A DNA stretch of 64,000 nt from Mucilaginibacter pallidiroseus (GTDB lineage: Bacteria > Bacteroidota > Bacteroidia > Sphingobacteriales > Sphingobacteriaceae), in NCBI RefSeq assembly GCF_007846085.1, contig NZ_VOEJ01000001.1, forward strand, positions 868,001 to 932,000, given 5' to 3'. The notes under the pieces are model-generated. The model was not told where the DNA came from, did no database searches, and worked only from the letters and a program-made list of their open reading frames with translations. Positions 18,229 through 26,275 of the stretch are shown here, piece by piece. The first letter of the stretch is position 1. Each line of letters opens with the position of its first letter. Both the position numbers and the translations under genes were made by a program.

Positions 18229-18835
18229 TAGCTGGTTTTTTAAATGATGGTTTAAACATTGGCTTTTTTACTGCATTGGATGCTGTGTCAGCTACTTCTG
18301 TCGTAGCAACAGTTGCGGTTTCCGTGACTGTTTCAAATGCAAAAGTCTTCACTTTAAAAACGCTTTGATCGCGGTTTAGTTTATCATATAATGTTTGCGG
18401 CACACGTGTACCTGCAGAGGGCACAATTACACCCGGTTTTATCCATTCCAGGTCGCCTTTACGCCAAACGTAAACAAGGCCTAAAATTAGTATGCCTAAA
18501 AAGATAAACATTTCGGCAAGGGAAACCCAACCCCAACGCGCATCTGCGGTAAGCAGTTGGTGGTTACCAAAAACCGTTGCCCAGGGAAAAACAAACACCA
18601 TTTCTACATCAAACAGTAAAAATACAAGCGCAATAACATAAAACCGGGAATTGAATGGTAACCAGGCAGTTCCAACGGTATCTTCACCACACTCGTAAGT
18701 GGATTGCTTCTCTGCATTTGGATTGCGTGGCGCTAAAAGACGGTTCACCACAAAAAGGGAACTCACTAAAACAGCGCCTACAATTAAAAAGATAAGTATC
18801 TTTCCAAATTCTGATATTTGCGAAACATCATCCAT
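18218..18835 (-). CDS. nuoA: NADH-quinone oxidoreductase subunit A with C-terminal extension
   Basis: 205 residues. The first ~130 are standard NuoA: three transmembrane helices (about 11-31, 64-86, 103-124) and the conserved [12 protein letters not shown] and [18 protein letters not shown] segments. Residues ~140-205 form a non-membrane tail rich in Thr/Val/Ala and then Lys/Pro ([15 protein letters not shown]), making the protein longer than usual (about 120-140). The start at 18835 begins canonical NuoA sequence. Its ATG shares CATG with the start of the divergent flavoprotein, and a TAAATTTG box lies 5 bases upstream. Confidence 0.95.
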   Translation of the reverse strand: MDDVSQISEFGKILIFLIVGAVLVSSLFVVNRLLAPRNPNAEKQSTYECGEDTVGTAWLPFNSRFYVIALVFLLFDVEMVFVFPWATVFGNHQLLTADARWGWVSLAEMFIFLGILILGLVYVWRKGDLEWIKPGVIVPSAGTRVPQTLYDKLNRDQSVFKVKTFAFETVTETATVATTEVADTASNAVKKPMFKPSFKKPANDA

Positions 18836-20048
18836 GACAGCAAATTTAATAAAACAAACCCATTTTGATGCTATAATAATTGGCGGCGGAGCCTGCGGAC
18901 TTATGTGTGCAGTGCAGGCCGGATTTTTAGGTAAGCAAACTTTAATACTCGAAAAAAACGACCGCGTTGGTGCCAAGATTTTAATCAGCGGCGGTGGCCG
19001 GTGCAACTATACCAACCTTTATACTACGCACAAGCAGTTCTTGTCGCAAAACGAGCACTTTTCCCGCTCGGCTTTGGCGCAATGGACGGTGGATGATTCG
19101 ATAAGTTTTTTTGAAGCCTATGGCATAGCCGGAAAAGAAAAAACGCTTGGTCAGCTGTTTCCGGTTACTGATAAGGCTAAAGATATTGTGGCAGTATTTA
19201 CCAACCTATGCAATGATCTTGGCCAGGAAATATGGTGCGATACCGAAGTGTTAAGTATTGAGCAAAGCAACGAAGAGTTTAACATTTTAATCAGCCGATA
19301 TGGAAATGAAACTATTCTCACCGCTAAGAAAGTAGTTATAGCCAGTGGTGGCTTGCCGATCCAAAAACTTGGTGCAACAGACTTTGGTTTGAGAACTGCA
19401 CGCAAGCTTGGTTTAAAAGTTACAGATACCGCCCCTGCCCTTGTGCCGCTTACAATAACAGGTAAAGACCTGCCCTGGTATGAGCAGCTATCCGGCAACA
19501 GTATATTTTGCAGGGTTTGGAATGACAGGGCAAGCTTTAAAGAAAACATTTTATTTACGCACTGGGGCCTAAGCGGACCAGCTATTTTGCAGATCTCATC
19601 ATACTGGAGACCCGGCGAATACATTTATATTGATTTGTTGCCCGGTAAAAACATTGTAGACTTAATTGCTACAGAGCGCTTGCAAAATGGCAAGAAAATG
19701 TTGCTTGCTTACCTGTCTGGCTTATTTACCCGCAAATTTGCCGAAGCATTGGCAGACCATATCCCTGCGGATAAAAACCTCGCATCCTTGTCAAAAACCG
19801 AATTGGAAGATTTAGCTGCGCTTATTCATGAGTTTAAAGTAAAACCTGCCGGCACAAAAGGGTATGACAAGGCTGAGGTAATGCTTGGCGGCGTAGACTG
19901 CAACGAGCTTTCCTCTAAAACATTAGAGGCCAAGAAAGTACCCGGGATGTTCTTTGGCGGCGAGTGTATTGATGTTACGGGCTGGCTGGGCGGCTACAAT
20001 TTCCAATGGGCCTGGGCCTGCGGGTTTGTTATTGCACAAAACCTTTAA
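18834..20048 (+). CDS. HI0933/YhiN-family flavoprotein (NAD(P)/FAD-dependent oxidoreductase)
   Basis: 404 residues. FAD-binding GxGxxG (FDAIIIGGGACGLMCA), ILEKNDRVGAKILISGGGRCNYTN and the C-terminal FFGGECIDVTGWLGGYNFQWAW block are hallmarks of the HI0933/BaiN family of flavin reductases. The substrate is unknown; cytoplasmic. The start at 18834 begins just before the FAD motif. It overlaps the nuoA start within CATG, so its promoter must lie inside nuoA (GATATTTG about 13 bases upstream is a near match). Confidence 0.92.
   Translation: MTANLIKQTHFDAIIIGGGACGLMCAVQAGFLGKQTLILEKNDRVGAKILISGGGRCNYTNLYTTHKQFLSQNEHFSRSALAQWTVDDSISFFEAYGIAGKEKTLGQLFPVTDKAKDIVAVFTNLCNDLGQEIWCDTEVLSIEQSNEEFNILISRYGNETILTAKKVVIASGGLPIQKLGATDFGLRTARKLGLKVTDTAPALVPLTITGKDLPWYEQLSGNSIFCRVWNDRASFKENILFTHWGLSGPAILQISSYWRPGEYIYIDLLPGKNIVDLIATERLQNGKKMLLAYLSGLFTRKFAEALADHIPADKNLASLSKTELEDLAALIHEFKVKPAGTKGYDKAEVMLGGVDCNELSSKTLEAKKVPGMFFGGECIDVTGWLGGYNFQWAWACGFVIAQNL
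18841..18848 (-). promoter_or_regulatory. -7 box TAAATTTG, 5 bases before the nuoA start
   Basis: Minus strand: TAAATTTG-CTGTC-ATG. The box lies inside codons 3-5 of the divergent flavoprotein gene and predicts a leaderless nuoAB mRNA. Confidence 0.55.
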
Positions 20049-20927
20049 CTATACCCACTTAAAAGGCTCGCCGGATGCAATGTGTGTTACAGGCACGCCT
20101 TCCAGTTTCGGTTTAAGCCATGTGGCGAAATACTCCATCCCGGGCTCCTCGCTTAGGGAGTGGCCCAAAATTATTAGTGCCATTTTACGACCCTGTGCAT
20201 TGGCATCGCGCATAAATTCCGCAGTTTCCCATTCAGAGACTTCCCCTACAATCAATACGTCCGCTTTATCGGCTACAGCTGCCGAGATCTGCATTTTGCC
20301 ACCGGCAGCACCCGGTATTATGGTGATACGCTGGCAGGGTTGGCTTAAATTACCCACAACCCGTACATGCGTTATTCCTAATGACTTCTTAAGGTGCGTA
20401 ACAGTATCCTGCAAGGTTTGCGCGGGCTTGATAAATGTAAATCCTCCACCTTTATAGTATTGCAGCCAATTTGTTTTTTGCAAAAAGCCGTAGCCTACAA
20501 AGTCAGGTTTAAAGGAATGCAGATAGTCGTGAAAGCGCCAAACGGTAATGCCATATTTATCAAGCAGCGCTAGCTTTTGCAGCACTACAGGATTATTTAT
20601 TACCAGTTGCTTATCATCAACATGGTTGTAAAAGGTGGGCTCATGCGCTATGATGAAATTAGCATTTAACTTGTTGGCTTGCTCTATTACATCTGTTGTT
20701 GCAAACATAGTGGTAACAATACCCTTAACTGTGTTACCCGCACTACCTGCTTTTATAGTATCCACAGTGTTTGGTATAGGCGATAATTTACCTTCAGCTA
20801 AAATCAAATCAATCACCTGCTGTACAGTGTATTGTTTATTAAGTATTGCCTGCTTTGCAAAAGATGGAATGGCGCTCAATACGGCCAAACTGCCTGCACC
20901 ACCTATAAAAGTTCTGCGTTTCATCAT
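20049..20927 (-). CDS. Nif3-like dinuclear metal centre protein with export leader
   Basis: 292 residues. N-terminal twin-arginine-like leader (MMKRRTFIGGAGSLAVLS ... SFAKQ). The body matches the Nif3/YbgI family: TVQQVIDLI, VKGIVTTMFATTDVIEQA, FIIAHEPTFYNH (metal-binding His) and the C-terminal LILGHSLSEEPGMEY metal motif. Family members are normally cytosolic, so a leader is unusual. The start is one of two adjacent Met codons (20927 or 20924). A TATATTTG box ends 3 bases upstream. The gene lies downstream of an exported cytochrome c gene but is separated from it by a terminator. Confidence 0.85.
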   Translation of the reverse strand: MMKRRTFIGGAGSLAVLSAIPSFAKQAILNKQYTVQQVIDLILAEGKLSPIPNTVDTIKAGSAGNTVKGIVTTMFATTDVIEQANKLNANFIIAHEPTFYNHVDDKQLVINNPVVLQKLALLDKYGITVWRFHDYLHSFKPDFVGYGFLQKTNWLQYYKGGGFTFIKPAQTLQDTVTHLKKSLGITHVRVVGNLSQPCQRITIIPGAAGGKMQISAAVADKADVLIVGEVSEWETAEFMRDANAQGRKMALIILGHSLSEEPGMEYFATWLKPKLEGVPVTHIASGEPFKWV

Positions 20928-20930
20928 TAT

Positions 20931-20938
20931 CAAATATA
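20931..20938 (-). promoter_or_regulatory. -7 box TATATTTG, 3 bases before the Nif3-like start
   Basis: Minus strand: TATATTTG-ATA-ATGATG. Squeezed between the cytochrome gene's terminator and the start codon, it leaves no space for a leader. Confidence 0.55.
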
Positions 20939-20945
20939 AATAAAA

Positions 20946-20966
20946 ATGGGCGCTGTGCGCGCCCAT
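20946..20966 (-). terminator. terminator of the cytochrome c gene
   Basis: Perfect 8-bp stem ATGGGCGC/GCGCCCAT with a 5-base loop, followed on the minus strand by TTTTA. The promoter box of the next gene begins only 8 bases further. Confidence 0.75.
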
Positions 20967-20976
20967 CAATGCTAAA

Positions 20977-21501
20977 TCATGGTTTTGTTTGTGTCTCCGG
21001 TGTTGGCGGCGGCGTGGGTGGTGTAGGCGGCGTGGTCGGTTGGCTGCCCGGCGCTGGTGGTGCCCAGTTTGGTCTGTCGGGTTTTGCTGCTGCAGCATCT
21101 ACAACTTCGGGATGAGGATTGCCCTTATGGCATGTGTAACAGTTCACAGCGGTGGCTACAACCATGCCGGTACTATCCTTAGCTGCTCCAAAATATTTTT
21201 TGTTAATATCGTCCGTCATCTTAAACATGCTGCGCGCTATTTGCTTTTCGGATTTAGCATCGCTTGCCCAGTCCATTTTTTTTGTCTCCGCGTTAAATTG
21301 ATGGCAAAAGCTGCATCTAACTTTCAATGAGTGCGACCAGTTGTCCATTACCGAATGTAATTGCTCTTTGGTAATGTTTTTAGGTAGCACTTTTAGGTTA
21401 GTAAATGCGGGGTCATCTTGTTTGGCTGCGGTGGCCATCGCCATAAAACATACGGCACTAAGTAAACCCGCTGTTACCAGTGCATGTCTGCTTATTTTCA
21501 T
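20977..21501 (-). CDS. exported c-type cytochrome, reaction-centre cytochrome type
   Basis: 174 residues with a signal peptide (about 1-26). Two haem-binding CxxCH motifs, CSFCH and CYTCH, are set about 60 residues apart. The surrounding sequence (LKVLPKNITKEQLHSVMDNWSHSLKVR, IARSMFKMTDDINKKYF) matches the photosynthetic reaction centre cytochrome subunit-type family, which is widespread in non-photosynthetic Bacteroidota. The last ~30 residues are a Pro/Thr-rich tail (PTTPPTPPTPPPTPE). A periplasmic or outer-membrane-associated electron carrier is inferred; the partner is unknown. Confidence 0.9.
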   Translation of the reverse strand: MKISRHALVTAGLLSAVCFMAMATAAKQDDPAFTNLKVLPKNITKEQLHSVMDNWSHSLKVRCSFCHQFNAETKKMDWASDAKSEKQIARSMFKMTDDINKKYFGAAKDSTGMVVATAVNCYTCHKGNPHPEVVDAAAAKPDRPNWAPPAPGSQPTTPPTPPTPPPTPETQTKP

Positions 21502-21577
21502 GTTGTTATTAGTTTATGCAGTTAAGTTAGCTTAATGCATTAACGTGCACAATAAGCATTAAAAAAGTTACAAAATA

Positions 21578-22429
21578 TTAAATGTTATCATCAATGCCGG
21601 AGGTCATTTCCTCGCACACTTCCCAAAACTTTTTGCGCAGCGGCTCGTCAATAGCGTTTGAGGAGGGCGAATAGGTTTCCTTACCTTTAAAGTATTTGCC
21701 ACTTTTTGCATCAATCCTTGGGGCCGTAGCCAAGTGGGTAATGGTTTTGGCGCCGTCTTCGGCGGTTGTCATAAACGGTTTAAGCAACCAAGTAAATGTG
21801 CGGGCAAGCTTGGTGAGATATTCCCCACCCGCCGTATTTACCATCCCAGGGCTCAACGCAAATGACGATATGCCTTTGGAGCCGTACTTAACCGCTAATG
21901 AACGTGTAAATAAGATGTTATACAGTTTACTATTAGCAAATGCCTTGTAAGCCGAATAAGGCTTTTTGCGCCAGTTAATATCATGCAAGCGCGGTGCAGC
22001 ATCGCGGTGCGCCTCCGAGCTGACGTTTATGATACGCGCCTGCCCTCGCTCAAGCATTGGCATAAGGCACTGTACAAGATAAAAATGACCGAGGTTATTT
22101 ACGGCAAAAGTCATTTCGTGCCCATCAATACTTTCCTGGTAATCAGCAAACGTCTCAGTAGCGCCATTGATAAGCACGTTTATACCCAGTAGGCTGCTCC
22201 GTAATATATCGGCAGCATCACGTACGCTCTGCAAATTGGCCAGATCGCAGGGCACAACATGAATGTTTTTGTTTTTTGTAGCGGCTTCTATCTCACGCGC
22301 CAAGTCCTCACCTTGCCCTTTATTACGTGTCAATAAATAAATAGCGTGGTCTTTCTTTGCCAGTTCAATCGTGGCATATCTGCCGATATCAGATGTTGCT
22401 CCGGTTATTACAGTAGTAGTGAAAGGCAT
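21578..22429 (-). CDS. SDR-family oxidoreductase, retinol-dehydrogenase-like
   Basis: 283 residues. Cofactor motif VITGATSDIGRYA (TGxxxGxG with Asp in place of one Gly), VPCDLANLQSV, LINGATETF (NNAG variant) and catalytic region IINVSSEAH ... YSAYKAFANSKLYN (Tyr and Lys of YxxxK). The C-terminal LSPGMVNTAGG fits the extended WW-oxidoreductase/retinol-dehydrogenase-like subgroup. Cytoplasmic; the substrate cannot be read. It stands alone between the cytochrome gene and the blaI operon. Confidence 0.88.
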   Translation of the reverse strand: MPFTTTVITGATSDIGRYATIELAKKDHAIYLLTRNKGQGEDLAREIEAATKNKNIHVVPCDLANLQSVRDAADILRSSLLGINVLINGATETFADYQESIDGHEMTFAVNNLGHFYLVQCLMPMLERGQARIINVSSEAHRDAAPRLHDINWRKKPYSAYKAFANSKLYNILFTRSLAVKYGSKGISSFALSPGMVNTAGGEYLTKLARTFTWLLKPFMTTAEDGAKTITHLATAPRIDAKSGKYFKGKETYSPSSNAIDEPLRKKFWEVCEEMTSGIDDNI

Positions 22430-22613
22430 AAATCAATCAGTTGAAGCGTGCAATAGTTATATCCAAAACTAACGTTTAATAGATTATTTTCAAAGCTAAT
22501 ACACACAACCATGTATAAGTAAAACCATTTAACAGTTAAGCGCTGTTCATTACAACCTTTAAAAAAGGTACAGAAAAGATAATTGTAAAAAAGTGTTAAA
22601 TAATTTGCATAAT

Positions 22614-22647
22614 TACGAGAGTGTCGTAAATTTACGAAATAATCGTA
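22614..22647. promoter_or_regulatory. paired BlaI-type operator upstream of blaI
   Basis: Two dyads of identical form, TACGA-N5-TCGTA, at 22614-22628 and 22633-22647, with centres 19 bp apart. The segment joining them (TCGTAAATTTACGA, 22624-22637) is itself a perfect palindrome. The pair ends 5 bases before the blaI start codon. BlaI/MecI repressors bind such dyads in their own promoters, so autoregulation of blaI-blaR1 is very likely. Confidence 0.8.
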
Positions 22648-22652
22648 GAAAG

Positions 22653-23009
22653 ATGGAAAAATTGTCACAGCAAGAAGAAGAAGCAATGCAGGCCGTTTGG
22701 CAGGCCGGAACAGGTTTTATAAAAGATTTTCTGGATCAGATAGCCGAGCCCAAGCCGCCCTACACCACCCTGGCATCAACAGTAAAAAACCTGGAACGCA
22801 AGGGATTTGTAACTGCCGAAAAAATGGGAAACTCTTACAGGTATTCGCCGGCCATTGATGAACAGGAGTATAAAAAGCGCTTTATGAGCGGCTTTGTAAG
22901 CGACTACTTTAAAAATTCTTACAAAGACCTGGTCACTTTTTTTGCGAAAGACAAAAAGATAAGTGCATCAGAGCTTAAGGAGATCATCAACCTGATTGAA
23001 AAAAAATAA
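22653..23009 (+). CDS. BlaI/MecI-family transcriptional repressor
   Basis: 118 residues. Winged helix of the penicillinase-repressor family: LSQQEEEAMQAVW, then PPYTTLASTVKNLERKGFVTAEKMGN (recognition helix and wing) and a C-terminal dimerisation helix ending LKEIINLIEKK. The start at 22653 was chosen over an upstream in-frame codon because homology begins there and the operator occupies 22614-22647. It is followed after 12 bp by the membrane peptidase that should cleave it. Confidence 0.93.
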   Translation: MEKLSQQEEEAMQAVWQAGTGFIKDFLDQIAEPKPPYTTLASTVKNLERKGFVTAEKMGNSYRYSPAIDEQEYKKRFMSGFVSDYFKNSYKDLVTFFAKDKKISASELKEIINLIEKK

Positions 23010-23021
23010 CAATAACCTATC

Positions 23022-24968
23022 ATGCCAACCTTATTTGTTTTTTTACTCAAAATAAATGTGGCTCTGCTGCTTTTTTGCGCCGGCTACTACCTGGTGTTAA
23101 GGCAACTAACTTTTTATTCGCTTAACCGCGTTTACCTCATCACGGCTATTTTATTTGCCAGCATCTACCCGGAGATAGATCTATCAGGATTTGCTCAGCG
23201 GCACGAAACACTTACCCGCCCTGTACAGGAAGTAGTGTTGATATGGCAGACTCCGGCACAAAAGCTAATCACCGAGGCCAGCTATTGGAAATGGGCCGAA
23301 GCCATATTTTGGCTGGGTGCAGCCATACTTGCTATCAGGTTTATTATGCAGCTATTCTCGCTTTATATGCTTTACCGAAACTCCAGGCCGGCTAAGCTTC
23401 ACAACCACGATGTGCGGTTAATGGACGGTAACGCGGCACCGTTTTCCTTTTGGCAAAGCATCTACGTAAATCCCGCAAACTACACCACCGACGACCTGAA
23501 GGCTATTCTTTTACATGAGCAGATTCACGTTAAGGGCTGGCACACCCTTGATATTTTGCTAGCTGAGTTGAGCAGCATCTTCTACTGGTTTAATCCCGGC
23601 ATTTGGCTCATAAAAAAGGCAGTACGCGAGAACATTGAATTTATTACCGACCGTAAAATACTGAATGAGGGTTTCGACAGTAAAACCTACCAATACAGCC
23701 TTGTAAACGTAAGTTTCAATAATGCAACGCCGGGCATAGTTAATCACTTTAATATATCAACCATTAAAAAACGTATAATTATGATGAATGCTAAAAGATC
23801 TTCAAGGGCTAACTTAACACGTTATGCTTTTGTAATACCTGCCGTGGTACTGTTGTTATTGGTTTTCACATTCTCGAAAGCCGAGGTTGCCAAACCATTT
23901 ACCATAAAATTCAATAAAGCTATTACACCGGTTGCCGCTGCTATTACCGAGGCTTCGAAAACAGCAATTGCTTTTGTAACCGATACCGCACCGGCTAAAC
24001 TAAAAAAGCAGATCACTTTGGTACCAAAGAAGAAGGACACAATCACTACAAGGCAAACCCTTTCCTTTACCTACAACACAAATGATGCGATAAAATTAGA
24101 TACAGGTAAAAAGAAGAAATTTTATTTAAAGATTGATGGCCGGAATGCTATCGATTCCATGAACATTGTATTGAATGGTAAACAGATTGATAACGCTGCC
24201 TTTTCAAAAATCGACCCATCAACCATAAGTTCTATCAATGTGGTTAAAACAGAAAGTTTGAAAGCCAACCCCGAAACTGCAGCTTACCAAAACGGTAATG
24301 ATAAAGATTACATTTTCATTGCTACTAAAGACTCAGAAGATGGCAAAGCATTAAGCGACAGAATTGGATCGACTGGCATTACAAGGCTTAGAATAAGCGG
24401 CATGAATAAAGATGCTGATAAAGCAAAAACTACGGCGCTATTAAATAGCTTGCCTCCTGTGCACGGTACCGTTAGCGATTTACAGATTGTTAAAAATGAC
24501 CCTTCCGTTAAAACCGTAGTAGTACGTGCAAAAGGCATTAAAAAAATGGCAGACACCGTATACATCGCGAATTTTAAATCAAAGGCAGACGATGTTAAAA
24601 TTGATAATAAAACACTCGACATACGCACAACAGGTACAGGAGTTGTCGATGATGTTATAGTTAAAGGTTACAAAACTACAAGCCCGGCCACTATAGCCTT
24701 TGGCACTGATCCAAAATCGACAGCAACATATGATGGTAAGCCGGTTCGTATTGCTCTTACTTCAGTCAATTACTCGGGAGATGTAAACAAAATATCTGAT
24801 AAATTGATTCTGATTGACGGCAAAGAAGCCACTGAAAAAGACATGAAAAAATTATCGGCTTTTGATATAGACCGCGTAAAGGTGGGCGGAGGCACAGACA
24901 CTTTAAAAAAGTATGGTAATAAAGCAAAAAATGGTGTAGTGTACATCTACACCAAGAAAGGTCAATAG
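23022..24968 (+). CDS. BlaR1-type M56 membrane metallopeptidase with extended periplasmic domain
   Basis: 648 residues. Transmembrane helices at about 2-25, 35-50, 90-115 and ~268-286 (FVIPAVVLLLLVFTF). Zn site LLHEQIHVKGW (HExxH at 165-169) in the cytoplasmic loop. After the last helix come ~360 residues of periplasmic sequence containing repeated plug-like modules (SSINVVKTESL, DIDRVKVGGGTDTLKKYG, NGVVYIYTKKG) rather than a penicillin-binding domain. Known BlaR1 proteins sense beta-lactam outside and cleave BlaI inside; the signal here is probably different. Operon partner of the BlaI repressor 12 bp upstream. Confidence 0.88.
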   Translation: MPTLFVFLLKINVALLLFCAGYYLVLRQLTFYSLNRVYLITAILFASIYPEIDLSGFAQRHETLTRPVQEVVLIWQTPAQKLITEASYWKWAEAIFWLGAAILAIRFIMQLFSLYMLYRNSRPAKLHNHDVRLMDGNAAPFSFWQSIYVNPANYTTDDLKAILLHEQIHVKGWHTLDILLAELSSIFYWFNPGIWLIKKAVRENIEFITDRKILNEGFDSKTYQYSLVNVSFNNATPGIVNHFNISTIKKRIIMMNAKRSSRANLTRYAFVIPAVVLLLLVFTFSKAEVAKPFTIKFNKAITPVAAAITEASKTAIAFVTDTAPAKLKKQITLVPKKKDTITTRQTLSFTYNTNDAIKLDTGKKKKFYLKIDGRNAIDSMNIVLNGKQIDNAAFSKIDPSTISSINVVKTESLKANPETAAYQNGNDKDYIFIATKDSEDGKALSDRIGSTGITRLRISGMNKDADKAKTTALLNSLPPVHGTVSDLQIVKNDPSVKTVVVRAKGIKKMADTVYIANFKSKADDVKIDNKTLDIRTTGTGVVDDVIVKGYKTTSPATIAFGTDPKSTATYDGKPVRIALTSVNYSGDVNKISDKLILIDGKEATEKDMKKLSAFDIDRVKVGGGTDTLKKYGNKAKNGVVYIYTKKGQ

Positions 24969-24993
24969 TAAATCAGTTAATGTCCTAAGTTAG

Positions 24994-25028
24994 AAAGGTT
25001 GATTGGGGTTACCCGATCAGCCTTTTTT
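24994..25028 (+). terminator. terminator after the blaR1-type gene
   Basis: 13-bp stem (AAGGTTGATTGGG with CCCGATCAGCCTT, two G-U pairs in RNA) around GTTA, followed by TTTTTTG. It lies 25 bases beyond the stop codon. Confidence 0.75.
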
Positions 25029-25039
25029 GTTTGCTCTAT

Positions 25040-25124
25040 TGTCATACTAAGCGCAGCGAAGAATCTGTTAAATACATTGTTTTGAATAATTCCCTTCAAA
25101 ATAGATTCTTCGTTTAGCATGGCA
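25040..25124. repeat. imperfect inverted repeat of the GAAGAATCT type
   Basis: The left arm (25040-25066) ends CGAAGAATCT and the right arm (25103-25124) begins AGATTCTTCG. The arms also share TGnCATnCTAA at their outer ends, with a 5-base insertion in the left arm. A 36-base AT-rich loop separates them. This is a typical intergenic interspersed repeat between two genes. Confidence 0.65.
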
Positions 25125-25131
25125 AACGTTA

Positions 25132-26217
25132 TTAGCTTGCCACCGCCAATTTTTCGTGCTCCAGGATATCCAGTAATGCCTTCTCGGCAGTATTTAATTC
25201 AGACGCTTTGATATCCTTTTCATCGTCCAGGTGGCTAATGTATTTAAATAGCGTACCCTCTTCATAACTTTTTATTACTGTTGGGTGCACGTAATACTTT
25301 TTGCAAACTGTCCGTGTGTTACCAAGGTTAATGGCCACTTCATCTAAAACGCTTACAATTTTTTTACGGCACTCGGTAAGGTTGGCGAACTCCCCGGCTT
25401 CTTTAAACGCATACAACGCGCTTACACTTCCCGCCCAGGTACGAAAATCCTTGGCTGTAAAATCCTCTCCTGTTATCTCTTTTAAATAATTATTGATATC
25501 GCCCGAACCTATTGTGCAGCGCTCGTTATCATCGTTGTAAAACTGAAATAGTTCTTTGCCAGGTATGTCCCTGCATTGCTTAACCAGTTTGGCCAGCTTT
25601 TTACTTTGCAAAGCTATTTTATGCATTACACCCTTTTTACCTTTAAACTCAAAATTGATTTTGGAACCGTCAATTTTCACATGCTTATCCATCAAAGTAG
25701 TTAAACCGAACGATCCGTAAAGCTTTTTATACGACTCGTTCCCTACCCGTATGCTGGTTAGCTCCATCAGCCTTACAACCAAGGCAACAACCTTTAAAAA
25801 ATCCAGGTTACGGCGGGCAAGGTCTTTGTCAACCTGCTCACGGATGGCTGGCAAATGCGCAGCAAATGTTTGCAGCCTGTGATATTTCGACTGGTTACGA
25901 ATTTGGTTCCAATGCGTATGGTAACGGTATTGTTTCCTGCCCGCTGCATCAACCCCTGTAAATTGCAAATGCCCGTTATCATAAGGAGATATCCACACGT
26001 TGGTATAAGCCGGTGGTATCACCAATTTGTTGAAGCGGTTTACCAGTTCTTTATCTTTAACAAGCCTACCTTCATCATCGTAATAGCTCCAGCCTTTGCC
26101 AGATTTTTTACGTGTATAACCCGGCGTTGTGTCTGATACATAGCGCAAACCAACGGCTTTGGCCGTAACCTTAGGGTCGCGGCCTATCTTCTCTAATTTT
26201 TTTAACAGGCGGTTCAT
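25132..26217 (-). CDS. DNA topoisomerase IB (poxvirus/eukaryote-like)
   Basis: 361 residues. N-terminal domain with GYTRKKSGKGWSYYDDEG, VIPPAYTNVWISP, GHLQFTGVDAAGRKQYRYH and HRLQTFAA. Catalytic core: Arg of LTSIRVGNESY, FEFKGKKG, Arg of FTAKDFRTWAGS and the active-site Tyr in KKYYVHPTVI (about residue 309). Bacterial topoisomerase IB relaxes both positive and negative supercoils through a 3'-phosphotyrosine. It is an accessory enzyme found in a minority of bacteria. Confidence 0.95.
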   Translation of the reverse strand: MNRLLKKLEKIGRDPKVTAKAVGLRYVSDTTPGYTRKKSGKGWSYYDDEGRLVKDKELVNRFNKLVIPPAYTNVWISPYDNGHLQFTGVDAAGRKQYRYHTHWNQIRNQSKYHRLQTFAAHLPAIREQVDKDLARRNLDFLKVVALVVRLMELTSIRVGNESYKKLYGSFGLTTLMDKHVKIDGSKINFEFKGKKGVMHKIALQSKKLAKLVKQCRDIPGKELFQFYNDDNERCTIGSGDINNYLKEITGEDFTAKDFRTWAGSVSALYAFKEAGEFANLTECRKKIVSVLDEVAINLGNTRTVCKKYYVHPTVIKSYEEGTLFKYISHLDDEKDIKASELNTAEKALLDILEHEKLAVAS

Positions 26218-26275
26218 TTGAGAAGTACAACAACGGCCTGTTTATTAAGTTTTACGCCACGTATTTAATAGCTAT

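Noticed and set aside
18836..19006. 57-residue N-terminal extension of NuoA on the minus strand
   Set aside because: It runs through the flavoprotein gene, lacks NuoA-like sequence, and the promoter box lies inside it.
20928..21098. 57-residue N-terminal extension of the Nif3-like protein
   Set aside because: It is an antisense reading of the cytochrome's proline-rich tail and crosses a terminator.
25009..25016. GGGTTAC word near the blaR1 terminator as an ECF-type promoter
   Set aside because: No GTATTAA follows at the right spacing; it is the loop side of the terminator stem.
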